Source: Meloidogyne chitwoodi
Lineage: Eukaryota > Nematoda > Chromadorea > Rhabditida > Meloidogynidae
Reading direction: 5' to 3'
NCBI GenBank assembly: GCA_015183035.1
Contig: JACZZP010000012.1
Coordinates: 682,001 to 746,000 of the forward strand
Length of the DNA: 64,000 nt
Made by a program: the position numbers and the translations under genes. The notes under the pieces were generated by a model. That model did no database searches and was not told the DNA's origin. It saw nothing but the letters and a program-made list of their open reading frames with translations. This document shows, piece after piece, positions 11,602 to 21,096 of this stretch (its first letter is position 1; each line of letters starts with the position of its first letter).

Positions 11602-12122
11602 TTTTGTTAATTAAAATAATAATTAAATTAATTAATAATAAATTAAATATTCTTTATATTTTATTAAATTAATTTAAAATGAAAATTGATTTCTTTAAAA
11701 AAAATTAAAATAAATTGTGAATTTATGAAATATTTATTTAATCTATAAATGGCAATTAAGAACAAACTACAAAATTTCACAATTTTGCACTTTTTTATCT
11801 TTATAAGAAATTTAAAAGTAAATTTAATATTTTTACTCGCATCGCCTCAGACCCTTTCATTTAGGCAGTGAAGCACTGCCCTCCATCCTTTCACCTTTTT
11901 TTTAAATAATTTCTTAATTTTGAACTTTTATATCTACAAAAAAGAAATTAAAGAGAAAATAAAAATTAAATATTACTTATTTCGAAATAAGACTTTCTCA
12001 ATTTGTCTGAGAAAATATTAGCTCTGATTTGTGAGAAATAAATTAAACGATGGAGAATATGCACTTTTTCTTTCATTTTTATTAATTTTAATTATTTTTT
12101 TCTCTAAATTTATTTTAAAGAA
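11602..12122. other. Divergent intergenic region
   Basis: Spacer between the orphan secreted gene (minus) and RING copy 2 (plus); presumably promoters for both. At 11830-11890 there is a small GC-richer island containing a perfect 7-bp stem (GGCAGTG-AAG-CACTGCC, 11864-11880). Otherwise AT-rich. Confidence 0.5.
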
Positions 12123-13997
12123 ATGTCATTATTATTTTTATTATTTTTTATTTTATTTTTAACAAATTCAATTTGTTATTCAAATAAAAGAGAATGTATT
12201 TTTAAATATCTTTTATTTGGTTTAAATGTCCAAACAGATATTATTTCAATTAAAAAATTATTTATAAATTGGAAAATTAAAAGAATAATTTTAAAAGAAT
12301 TTATTAAAGATATAAAAATTGAAAAAAAAGATATGGAAAATTTTAAAGGAAAAGATTTTGTTAATAATTGTTTTAAAAAAAATAAAAATTTGGTTAAAAA
12401 TAATATTTTAATAATTAATAAACTTTTTAAAAGAAATTCTAATTATTTAATTTTATCGGAGAATTATAAACAAAAATTAGGTTTTTTTTTAAATAAATTT
12501 ATTTATTTAAAAATTAAATTTTTTATTTTTTTAAAATATTTAAATAAAATTAATTAATCACAAATTAAATAAATATTTTAAAAATTAGTATGTAGACCTC
12601 TCTTTTGGTTTACAGTGAGAGAAAAAAACTTTAAAAAAAAAAAAATTTCTAAGAAAGAAAAATTATCAAAATATGTTGAAAATAAATTTTATATAATTAT
12701 TTTTTATTATTACTTTTTTTAAAATTAAATTTAATTTATTTTCAATATTTTAATAAATATATTTAATAATATAATATTCTTAAATTTATTAATATAAAAA
12801 CAAAAACAAATTTTAAAAGGGAAATATTTATTAGCATTTTTAGTATAAATTAATTAAAAAATAATCTTTTCTTTTTTTAATTTTAAAAATATTTTTAAAT
12901 AATAATATTTTTTTATTAATTTTGAGATAATCAATCTTTTTGTTTAACAAAATTTCTTTTTAATAATTATGGAAATAATAATTTAATTGAAAAAAGAGTA
13001 AATAAAATAAAAAATGAAGAAACTTCAATTCTTTTTAATTACAGTATTAATTGGAAAAATAAAAAATATTCTTTTCGTTGGGATTTGGAAAAAACGAATA
13101 ATCCAGGACAGCCTTTTCCTAATTTAAATTTTAAAGAAAATACTTTTGAATTTAATGAATTAAAGAAATGTTATGAAATTAATGAAGAAGAAGAAGAAGA
13201 AAAGTTAGAAAATAAAATTATTAAAAATTATTAAATTATTTATTTTCATTTTTCTAGTTTTTATGATATTATTGGAGAAGATGGTATTAAATATATTAAT
13301 TTATTAAAAATATATAAACGTTACAATCCAAGACAATTATTTTTTAATGAAATTCCTTTTTGTTTGTAAATTTATTTAAATTAATTTATTAAATATAATT
13401 AAATTATTTTAAGTTGTTAATAATATTAAAGTTAATCAAACATTTATTGATGAAAATAAAAATAATGAAAATAATAATAATACTTTTGAATGTAGTATTT
13501 GTTTAGAAGAATTTAAAATTAATGATATTGTATTTAAAACTCAATGCAATGTTTTTATTTTTTATTAATTTAATATTTATTTTTAATTTATTTTTTTAGC
13601 ATATATTTCATCTTGATTGCATTAAAAAATCGTAAAAATATTTTAAAATTTAAAATTAATTAAAAAGTAATTGAGTCCTCAAATTCTAAAAACATTAAAA
13701 AAAAAAAACCATAATTAATCTAGAATTAATATTTATATTATTATTTTAAAAAGATATAATACTTTAATATTTTATTTAAATATTTTTAAAAAATAATTTT
13801 ATTTTTTAATTTATTTTAGATTAGAAAAAGAAAATAAATATTGTCCACTTTGCCGTGCTAATTTAAATTTCGAAATAGCTGAAAATCAGAATGAATCAGA
13901 AGAAGAAGAAATTAACATTAATAATGAACAGCCAATAGTTTATGGAGATTTATATCAACCAACTTATTTATATTTTACTAATATGATAATTATATAA
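12123..13997 (+). CDS. Putative secreted RING-H2 finger protein, copy 2
   Basis: Six exons with consistent phases: 12123-12480, 12927-13203, 13258-13361, 13414-13550, 13600-13631, 13820-13997. They give exactly 361 residues and a stop. The signal peptide is MSLLFLLFFILFLTNSICYS. Intron positions and phases match copy 1, so the two are paralogues. Shared motifs are KYLLFGLNVQTDIIS near the N-terminus, NEETSILFNY and KKYSFRWDLEK in the middle, and IYKRYNPRQLFF before the RING. The RING-H2 ligands are intact (CSICLEEF, QCNHIFHLDC, CPLCRA; C-x2-C-x14-C-x-H-x2-H-x2-C-x11-C-x2-C). The C-terminal tail is acidic, then Tyr-rich (DLYQPTYLYF). A role in ubiquitin transfer is expected from the RING; secretion and effector function are inference. 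Confidence 0.76.
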
Positions 13998-14257
13998 TTT
14001 AATTAATTAATTTATAATAAAATAATTATTAATTTTAAAGATATTACATATTTAGATTATTTTTTATAATTTACTTTTTTTACTCTTTTGTGTTTTTTAA
14101 ACATTAATTATTTTAAAAAGAAAAATAAATTTTAAAATAATTTTAGAAATGACGTGCAATTTTGTTCGACGAAATGTACAGATCCCAATAAATGTCTTTT
14201 TAAATTTAAAATAAAATTAAAACTTTAAACATATCACCACATTTTTAGTTTTTTAAA
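13998..14257. other. Convergent spacer between RING copies 2 and 3
   Basis: 3' UTR territory of two convergently transcribed paralogues. AT-rich, nothing else seen. Confidence 0.5.
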
Positions 14258-15733
14258 TTATGGTTCATCAAGTTCTGTAGTAAATATCATTTCTTTTAAA
14301 TTATTTCGACAAATAGGACATGTATAATTGTTATGAGTAAATACACTAAAAATAAAAATTCATTGGGTTATTTTCAAAATTTTTAGGAAATTTTCGAGTT
14401 CCTAGTTTTGAATATTACAAAAATCTGTTTTTTAGTTATAATAATATAAATTAAACAATAATTTATTATTAATCAACATTATTTTATTTTTATTATAATT
14501 TTTTAGAAATAAGATTTTTAATTTATTTTAACAAAAATTTTTAAGTTAAAATTATTTTTGTAAATTAAAAACAAACTTTTCTTTGCTACAATTTTCGCAG
14601 AATATATGCTAAAAATTAGAAATTAAAAATAAATATTTTTTAATAAAAAAACATTGCATGCTGTTATTGTATATAAACTATTCTTCTTATATTTGTTCCG
14701 ACAAATAGGACATATTTTCTTATCTTTAATAATTTGTGTAGTTACTTTAAATATTTTATAATTAACATCTAAATAATAAAATTAATAATAATTTAAAAAA
14801 TATTAAAATTTCTTACCAAATGGAGGTTCTCCAAAATAAAGTTGTTTTGGATTAAAACGATTATATAATTTAGAAAAATCAATATATTCTTCATTTTCAT
14901 AAATAAAGGAAAAACTAAATATATTTTATAAAAAATAAACAAATTTATAAATAAGTATATTTAATAAAAAATTCAAATCCCCTGCCTAATTTTTAATTAA
15001 AGTCCAAATTTTTAATTTACAAAAATTTAAAAAAATAAAAAATAAAACTTTTTTATTTCAAGAAATTCGTTGCATGTCTTAAGTCCTTCAAATTCAGGAT
15101 TATCTTTTTTAAAATAAATATTTGGGAATTGTTCTTCAGGCTTTCCTGATTGTTCCAAATCCCAACGATAAACATATAAATTTTCTCCTTCAGGAATACT
15201 ATATTTATTATTAATTATATCTTTAGCTGAAATACATTCGTTTAGATTAAGTGCATTCTCTCTAATTAAGTTATTTCTATTGTATTTTTGAAAGAGAAAA
15301 TTTGTTAAATAAAGTGACTATCTAAAAAATCAATTTGTTTTTTATTTAAAAAATGTAAAATTCAAACAAATTTACCAAGCTCTTTTTTAAGAATATGAGA
15401 TACACATAAATGATTTCCAACAATTTTATTGCAAAGATTTTTAACAATAAACAAACAATTGTTACCATTATTATCGCATTCAAATAATTCATTATCTTTT
15501 AACAATTTTTCAGAAGCAAAAGGATGTAAATTTTCTTTCATTTCATTCCAATTTATTTTTAAATCTATTACCAAATTTTTATTAATTCCTCGCTTAACTT
15601 CCCAAGAATTATTAATTACAAATAATTCTGTTTGAACATTTTGATTAAGTACAAGATACTTAGAAACAATAGACTCTTCCTGACTAAACTCAAATATTTT
15701 AAATAAATTTGTAAAAATAAAAATAAAAAGCAT
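14258..15733 (-). pseudogene. Putative secreted RING protein, copy 3, frameshifted in exon 2
   Basis: Paralogue of the two RING genes above with the same six-exon layout: 15376-15733, 15049-15321, 14817-14914, 14653-14768, 14577-14608, 14258-14345. Signal peptide MLFIFIFTNLFKIFEFS; conserved KYLVLNQNVQTEL and LYNRFNPKQLYF. Exon 1 is the same length as in copy 2 (358 nt), but exon 2 is 273 nt instead of 277. This 4-nt loss near 15307-15315 breaks the frame relative to both flanking exons. Downstream of the break the homologous frame is open and well conserved (YVYRWDLEQ). The finger also differs: CPICRNKY, ACNHIFCENC, CPICRNN. The second His is replaced by Cys, giving a C3HC4 pattern. It could be a young pseudogene, an assembly error, or a gene with an unseen splice solution. 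Confidence 0.62.
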
Positions 15734-16620
15734 CTTAAATTAATTATTTTAATATAAAAAAAGAAAAGAAAATTATTACATAATCAAGATAATATAATAA
15801 AGAACCACGATTTTTATTTGTCGATATAAGATAATAACCCTGCTTTACAACTAAAAACAAATATTCCTAAAAATATTGTGGAACAGAACAGCTTAGATAG
15901 AGGAATCGCCATTTAAGAGAGCCTTTACTAAATTAGGGTAATAGGGAATGACTTTTAGTTTAGATTTTGGCATTTTCATGAAAGTAAAAATGAATTAAAG
16001 ACATGAGGAAGGCAATGAAGAAAGTACTTATAAAAGAATTAAACAATGAAAAAGGAATCGATGAGTTAAACAATGAAAGGTCAATTCATAAATTCAATTA
16101 ATTGATTAAAACGTGGTTTTATTTAAATTTAATTTTATATAAAATTATTTTAAATTTAATTAAAATTTTATAAAAAATAAGTTAAAATTATTAAACTAGT
16201 TTTGGTTCTATACTTATGTAAACTTACAAATTAATTCTACAAAAAAACATTAATAATATATTTTAAAAACTTTTATCAATAGGGTGGTTGTCAGTCACTT
16301 TGTTGAAACTAAACACTTTTGTTATAGTTAAAAAATTTTTAAAACTCAAAGTGTGGTAGTCAGAAGAGACTGGAAAAATCACATTGCAGGATGCTGTTAC
16401 AGGATTAGGTTTTGAAAATTTTTACAGGACAGGACTCAACAGGACTAGTCCCTGTAAATCCTGCCAATCTGTAAATCATAAAAATAACAGGATTTTAGCA
16501 CAGGATCCTGTAAAATCTTGATCATCCGGAACTTCCGAAACCCGAAACATGCCCATCCCTGATGTATATGAATATAAGAATAAATTAGTCTATCATTTTT
16601 TATTTTTTTAGTCTATTTTT
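15734..16620. other. Intergenic, repeat-like sequence
   Basis: Mostly AT-rich. Around 16380-16560 there is a less AT-rich stretch in which short phrases related to ACAGGATCCTGT recur on both strands (for example ACAGGATGCTGT, ACAGGACAGG, CAGGATCCTGTA). This looks like a decayed repeat. No gene seen. Confidence 0.45.
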
Positions 16621-16627
16621 ATTTATA

Positions 16628-16887
16628 ATGAAAATTTGGGATTTGCCAAAAACTGAAAAAGATGCCATCGAATTCTTACAAGATCGTGGTCTTCTACATA
16701 AAACTAGAGTTTGTCGCGATGGACATGAAATGAAACTTTATCACAATTTTTGAATAAATTATGATTGCTTGGGGAAAATATTAGCCATTGGATTGATTTT
16801 TTCTTTTATATATTTTTTCTTTTAAAAAATAAATTTTGTCCGCAAAAAAAAGTCCGCAAAAGTGCGTAGGGATAACGGAAAAGTACC
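16628..16887 (+). mobile_element. Truncated Merlin-type transposon relic
   Basis: Starts with an ATG-led fragment reading MKIWDLPKTEKDAIEFLQDR and continuing through a Cys-x3-Gly-His motif (VCRDGHEMKLYHNF) to a stop at about 16755. This is the N-terminal zinc-binding part of an ISXO2/Merlin transposase, closely related to the piece inside 9110-9651. The right end retains the terminal repeat (TCCGCAAAAGTGCGTAGGGA, then AAGTACC ending at 16887). I find no matching left terminus, so it is 5'-truncated. Confidence 0.65.
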
Positions 16888-17082
16888 AAAAAAAATTTAA
16901 GAGTATTTACATTTAGTCGTTTCTATAATGGAATGAGAAAAAATTAAAAAAAAGCTTTTTGCGTCCAGTCGGCCTGCGCCTAGTCGGGCGTGTCCCGTTA
17001 AAACAAGGCAAATTTTTAATTTAACATTGTTTTTCTCTTTTAGATTGAAATTTTACATTTAAGAACCTCTTAGCTTTTGTTA

Positions 17083-18615
17083 ATGACTGCTGTTATTTTA
17101 GAACGGAATCAAGGCAAAACATCTTTTAATTTATTTTGACTATTTTTCAGAATTTAAAGATTTTTTTAATTAAGATGCGACAATTTACGTTGGAGGTCTT
17201 GATGAAAAAGTAACAGAAGCAGTTCTTTGGGAATTATTTGTTAATTCTGGTCCTGTTACAAGTGTAAATATGCCAAAAGATCGAATTACTGGAACACATC
17301 AAGGTTTTGGTTTCATTGAGTTTATGAGTGAGGAAGATGCTGATTATGCTATTAAAATAATGAATATGATTAAATTATTTGGAAAACCAATTAAAGGTTT
17401 CTTTTTTCATTCATTTTGAGTTAAATTTTTTAATTGTTCATTATTTTATCAAATTTAGTTAATAAAGCCTCTGCTAATGAAAAACAAATGGATGTTGGTG
17501 CAAATCTGTTTGTTGGCAATTTAGCTGCTGAGGTTGACGAAAAATTGTTGTTCGATACTTTTAGCGCTTTTGGCGTTATTTTACAAGTTTTTTTTTAATT
17601 TTTGAATATATATCTAATGAATTTCATAGCCACCGAAAATTATGCGTGACGTGGACACTGGAAGCAGCAAAGGATTTGCTTTCATAAATTTTGCTTCTTT
17701 TGAGGCCTCTGATGCTGGTATTTTTTTAACTTTTTTAAATTAAGGTTATTTTAAAATTTGTTTTTGATTTTTTAAATTAATTCAGCGTTGGAGGCAATGA
17801 ATGGCCAATTTCTTTGTAATCGACCAATTACTTGCTCTTATGCATTCAAAAAAGACACAAAAGGAGAACGACACGGAACAGCGGCAGAACGAATGTTAGC
17901 CTCACAAAATCCACTATTTCCACATGATAGGCCTCATCAAATATTTTCTGATGTACCAGGAATGAGGTTTTATACTTTTTTGCGTTCATATTAGAATGAT
18001 TTCAATTAAAAGGCCAATTAAATTAATTTTTTATTAAAAAATTTCTTTAAAGACCAATGCCAATTCCACCACCAGTACCTCCTTCAATGCCACAAGGAAT
18101 GAATATGCCACCAATGCCTCCTGGAATGATGCCCCCACCACCACCAATGCATATTGCACCTCCAGGAATGACGATGGGGTTTGTTTAATTATTTTAAAAT
18201 TAATTCACTTTTAATGACTTTCTTTTTCTAGATATTCTATGTTTTAAATTCATTTTTAGTTTTATGCAACATAGCGGAATGGGTCTTCCACCAATGCAAC
18301 ATATTCCTCGACCACCACTTCCACATATGGGAATGGGTGGTGGACAAATGTTTCCACCACCGCCACCTCCACCAATGTCAAGGTTTTAAAAAATAACTTT
18401 AAAATTTAAAAATAAAAATTTAGGCAAAGTATTCCTCCACCGCCGCCACCTCCATCACATCCACCTACTCCAATGTCTACTCCGAATCCACCGCCACCTC
18501 CTCCACTTAGCGGTAGTTTTTTTATTTTTTTTTTTAAATTTTCCTTAAATTTTCTATATTCCATATTTTTAAAACTTTAGCACCTCCGCCGCCTCCTCCA
18601 CCAGCATCAAATTGA
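17083..18615 (+). CDS. sap-49: Splicing factor 3B subunit 4 (SF3B4/SAP49)
   Basis: U2 snRNP SF3b subunit that binds pre-mRNA near the branch point. Nine exons: 17083-17113, 17175-17396, 17459-17586, 17630-17717, 17786-17966, 18053-18178, 18260-18382, 18424-18512, 18581-18615. Exon 1 encodes [10 protein letters not shown], matching the family N-terminus just before [20 protein letters not shown]. Two RRMs follow: RRM1 with [23 protein letters not shown]2 with [17 protein letters not shown] and [20 protein letters not shown]. Then comes [15 protein letters not shown] and a Pro/Met/Gly-rich tail with poly-Pro runs. The first intron uses a GC donor (AAG|GCAAAA at 17114). The conserved domains are complete; the tail is shorter than in vertebrates. 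Candidate trans-splice acceptors lie just upstream (CTCTTTTAG ending about 17043). Confidence 0.94.
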
Positions 18616-18967
18616 TTTAAACTTATTGCCAGAAAAAATTGAGGAAGACAATGGTCCTGATCCTTTTAAATACATAGGTATTTGTTTTACCTTTTGAATT
18701 CATTTTAATAAATTTTTTCAATTCTTTTTTTTATTGCGTGTAACTTTGTTTATTAATTTATATTGCAATTTCAAACACTAAAACTTATTTAATAAGCATG
18801 TGTTTACAATCGCTACATTTTATATCGCCATCAACACGTTGCAACAGTTTTTCTCCGTCGTTGGTCAACCTCTATATTTAGTCATTGACGAAAAGTCTAT
18901 TGACAAAGGTCTTTTAATAAAAGGTCCCTTGGCGAAAAGTTTAATCAAATTCATCTTTTATTCTTTT
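18616..18967. other. SF3B4 3' flank and partial repeat end
   Basis: 18616-18676 continues an open reading frame in a different frame from the SF3B4 stop and ends at a good donor (see findings). From about 18870 it contains a stray right-end-like piece of the minisatellite element (TATTTAGTCATTGACGAAAA), next to the complete copy that starts at about 18968. Confidence 0.4.
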
Positions 18968-20354
18968 GGGTGGCACGACTTTTCGTCAACGGAATAACCT
19001 TCGTGTGTCCTTTTCTAATAAAAATAAAAAAACTTTAAATAATCTAAACACTAAAGTCATACATAAATATAAACAGTTCCAAAAAATATACAAACAAAGT
19101 TAACGAAATAATCATCCAAATACCCAAATTACTATAACAAAAACGAACCATCACCGTTGTCATAGCTTGTAGACGTTAGTATAGCTCCTAGAACCTTGGC
19201 CCATAGAACCAACGCCTTAGCGTGGCTCCTAAGAACCAGTTTATTGAACCAACGCCTTTAGCGTAGCTCGCAAAACCTTAGTCTCAAGCACCACCACCGT
19301 TAGCGTAGCTCGTAGACAATTGACGTTGCTCGTTGACGTTGGAGTAGCTCACAGACAGTTGGCGCTGTTCTTAGAACCTTGGCTCATAGAACTAACGCCT
19401 TAGCGTGGCTCCTAAGACACCAGTTTATTGAACAAACGCCTTAGCTTAGCTCCTAAGACACCAGTTTATTGAACAAACGCCTTAGCTTAGCTCCTAAGAC
19501 CTAAGTCTCTAGAACCAACGCCGTTAGCGTAGCTCGCCAAACCTTAGTCTCTAGAACCAACGCCGTTAGCGTAGCTCGCCAAACCTTAGTCTCAAGCACC
19601 ACCGCCGTTAGCGTAGCTCACAAAACCTTGGCCCATAGAATAATCGCCGATAGCGTAGCTCGTAGACAATTGACGTTGCTCGTAGATGTTGGAGTAGCTC
19701 ACAGACAGTTGGCGCTATTCTTAGAACCTTGGCTCATAGAACTAACGCCTTAGCGTGGCTCCTAAGACACCAGTTTATTGAACAAACGCCTTAGCTTAGC
19801 TCCTAAGACACCAGTTTATTGAACAAACGCCTTAGCTTAGCTCCTAAGACCTAAGTCTCTAGAACCAACGCCGTTAGCGTAGCTCGCCAAACCTTAGTCT
19901 CTAGAACCAACGCCGTTAGCGTAGCTCGCCAAACCTTAGTCTCTAGAACCAACGCCGTTAGCGTAGCTCGCCAAACCTTAGTCTAAAGCACCACCGCCGT
20001 TAGCGTAGCTCGCAAAACCTTGGCCCATAGAATAATCGCCGATAGCTTAGCTCGTAGACAATTGACGTTGCTCGTAGACGTTGGAGTAGCTCACAGACAG
20101 TTGGCGCTGCTCGTAGAACAGGAGAATGGTAAAATACGCTGTTTATATAGTATCGAACTTTTAAAAACACTATAAAATTCCCCATTTCTACTTCCCCCAA
20201 TCAGTTTACTATAAAAACTTGGACAAACACATAGACTCACTTCAATTATATATTATAAAAATATATTTAGTCATTGACAAAAGTCCGTTGACTTCAAAAA
20301 TTATTGACGGATGGTCCATTGACGTAAAGTCCATTGACAAAAATTCATCGAGCC
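18968..20354. mobile_element. Inverted-repeat element with internal 41-42 bp minisatellite, copy 1
   Basis: Left end GTGGCACGACTTTTCGTCAA; right end carries the inverse phrase (GTCCATTGACAAAAATTCAT). Between them, about 19150-20110, is a tandem array with two interleaved unit types. One has core CGCCTTAGCTTAGCTCCTAA (41 bp period) and the other CGCCGTTAGCGTAGCTCGCC (42 bp period), in blocks that are themselves duplicated. The right flank (GGAGAATGGTAAAATACGCT onward) is nearly identical to the copy at 31922-33372. No transposase is encoded. The target duplication is not exact for this copy. Confidence 0.7.
19150..20110. repeat. Minisatellite array, 41-42 bp units
   Basis: Roughly two dozen units of a degenerate repeat recognisable by CCAGTTTATTGAACAAACGC and AACCTTAGTCTCTAGAACCA. 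Several units are identical to each other, which indicates recent homogenisation. Short ORFs in this stretch are by-products of the repeat period. Confidence 0.85.
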
Positions 20355-20386
20355 ATTTTTTGTCGTTTTATTTTGGGTACACCTCA

Positions 20387-20611
20387 GTTGAGTCAGCACG
20401 ATTGAGTCAGACACGGTTGAGTCACCGTTTCTCCTAACTTCGTTTGAAGCCTACTAAATTCGTTCATTTTGCTCTCATTCGACTCAGCTAGAAGAGCTCT
20501 TTCAAATGAGCTATCATTCGTATTTTTATATAATTCGTATCTAGGAAAAAACTTGGGTGAAATTTTTAGACGGTGACTCAACCGTGTCAGACTCAATCGT
20601 GCTGACTCAAC
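20387..20611. repeat. Foldback repeat with 42-bp arms
   Basis: Left arm 20387-20428 starts GTTGAGTCAGCACGATTGAG; right arm 20570-20611 is its reverse complement with a single mismatch (41 of 42). The arms consist of repeats of GTTGAGTCA-like phrases. The spacer is about 140 bp. This resembles a small MITE or foldback element; no clear target duplication was found. Confidence 0.7.
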
Positions 20612-20640
20612 AGAACTGCTCCCTTTATTTTCGGTTGGGG

Positions 20641-20935
20641 TCACCTCAGTGTTAGCCAGCTCAGTGTTGAGCCATTTCAGTGTTGGGCCAGTTAATACCA
20701 GTACAGAAGTTCCGACATCTACGAACCCGAATTTTAGTAAAAAAAAGTAAGAAAAAAATAATAAGAACAAATAATGTTTTCTGATAAAATCAAAGTTCCG
20801 GGCCCGATCCGGGCCCGATTTCTTATGAGATTTTTAGCCTTAACGGTGACACTGAAATGGCTCAACACTGAGCTGGCTAACACTGAAATGGCAACACTGA
20901 GCTGGCAACACTGAAATGGCAACACTGAGCAGGCC
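20641..20935. repeat. Second foldback repeat built of CAGTGTTG phrases
   Basis: The left arm (20641-20690) contains CAGTGTTAGCCAGCTCAGTG; the right arm (about 20843-20935) contains the inverse, with extra repeated units of CACTGAAATGGC and AACACTGAGC. It lies just upstream of the proteasome gene. Confidence 0.6.
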
Positions 20936-21048
20936 TGTTCCGTTTTATTTTTATTTTGATGATAATTGACATTTTATCCCCTTTTTTTAATCAAAATATT
21001 AAATAGTTCACTGTCGAATTTAGTAGATGAGCATAATTTCTTATTTGG

Positions 21049-21062
21049 TTTTTTATATTTCA
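21049..21062 (+). promoter_or_regulatory. Candidate trans-splice acceptor of rpn-5
   Basis: TTTTATATTTCAG followed by an AAATAAATC leader, 35 bases before the ATG at 21097. The match to the nematode 3' splice consensus and the short distance to the start suggest a spliced-leader site. This is inference. Confidence 0.4.
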
Positions 21063-21096
21063 GAAATAAATCTTTCTAAATATTTTGGATTATAAA

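Noticed and set aside
15429..15635. Plus-strand ORF of 68 codons
   Set aside because: Antisense of exon 1 of RING copy 3, which has a signal peptide and paralogues.
19150..20110. Regular repeats that look like a CRISPR array
   Set aside because: Units are directly tandem with no unique spacers, the host is a eukaryote, and the same unit occurs within a transposon-like element 13 kb away.
20000..20200. ORFs inside the minisatellite (also 32240-32758)
   Set aside because: Created by the 41-42 bp period; composition follows the repeat and there is no start context or homology.
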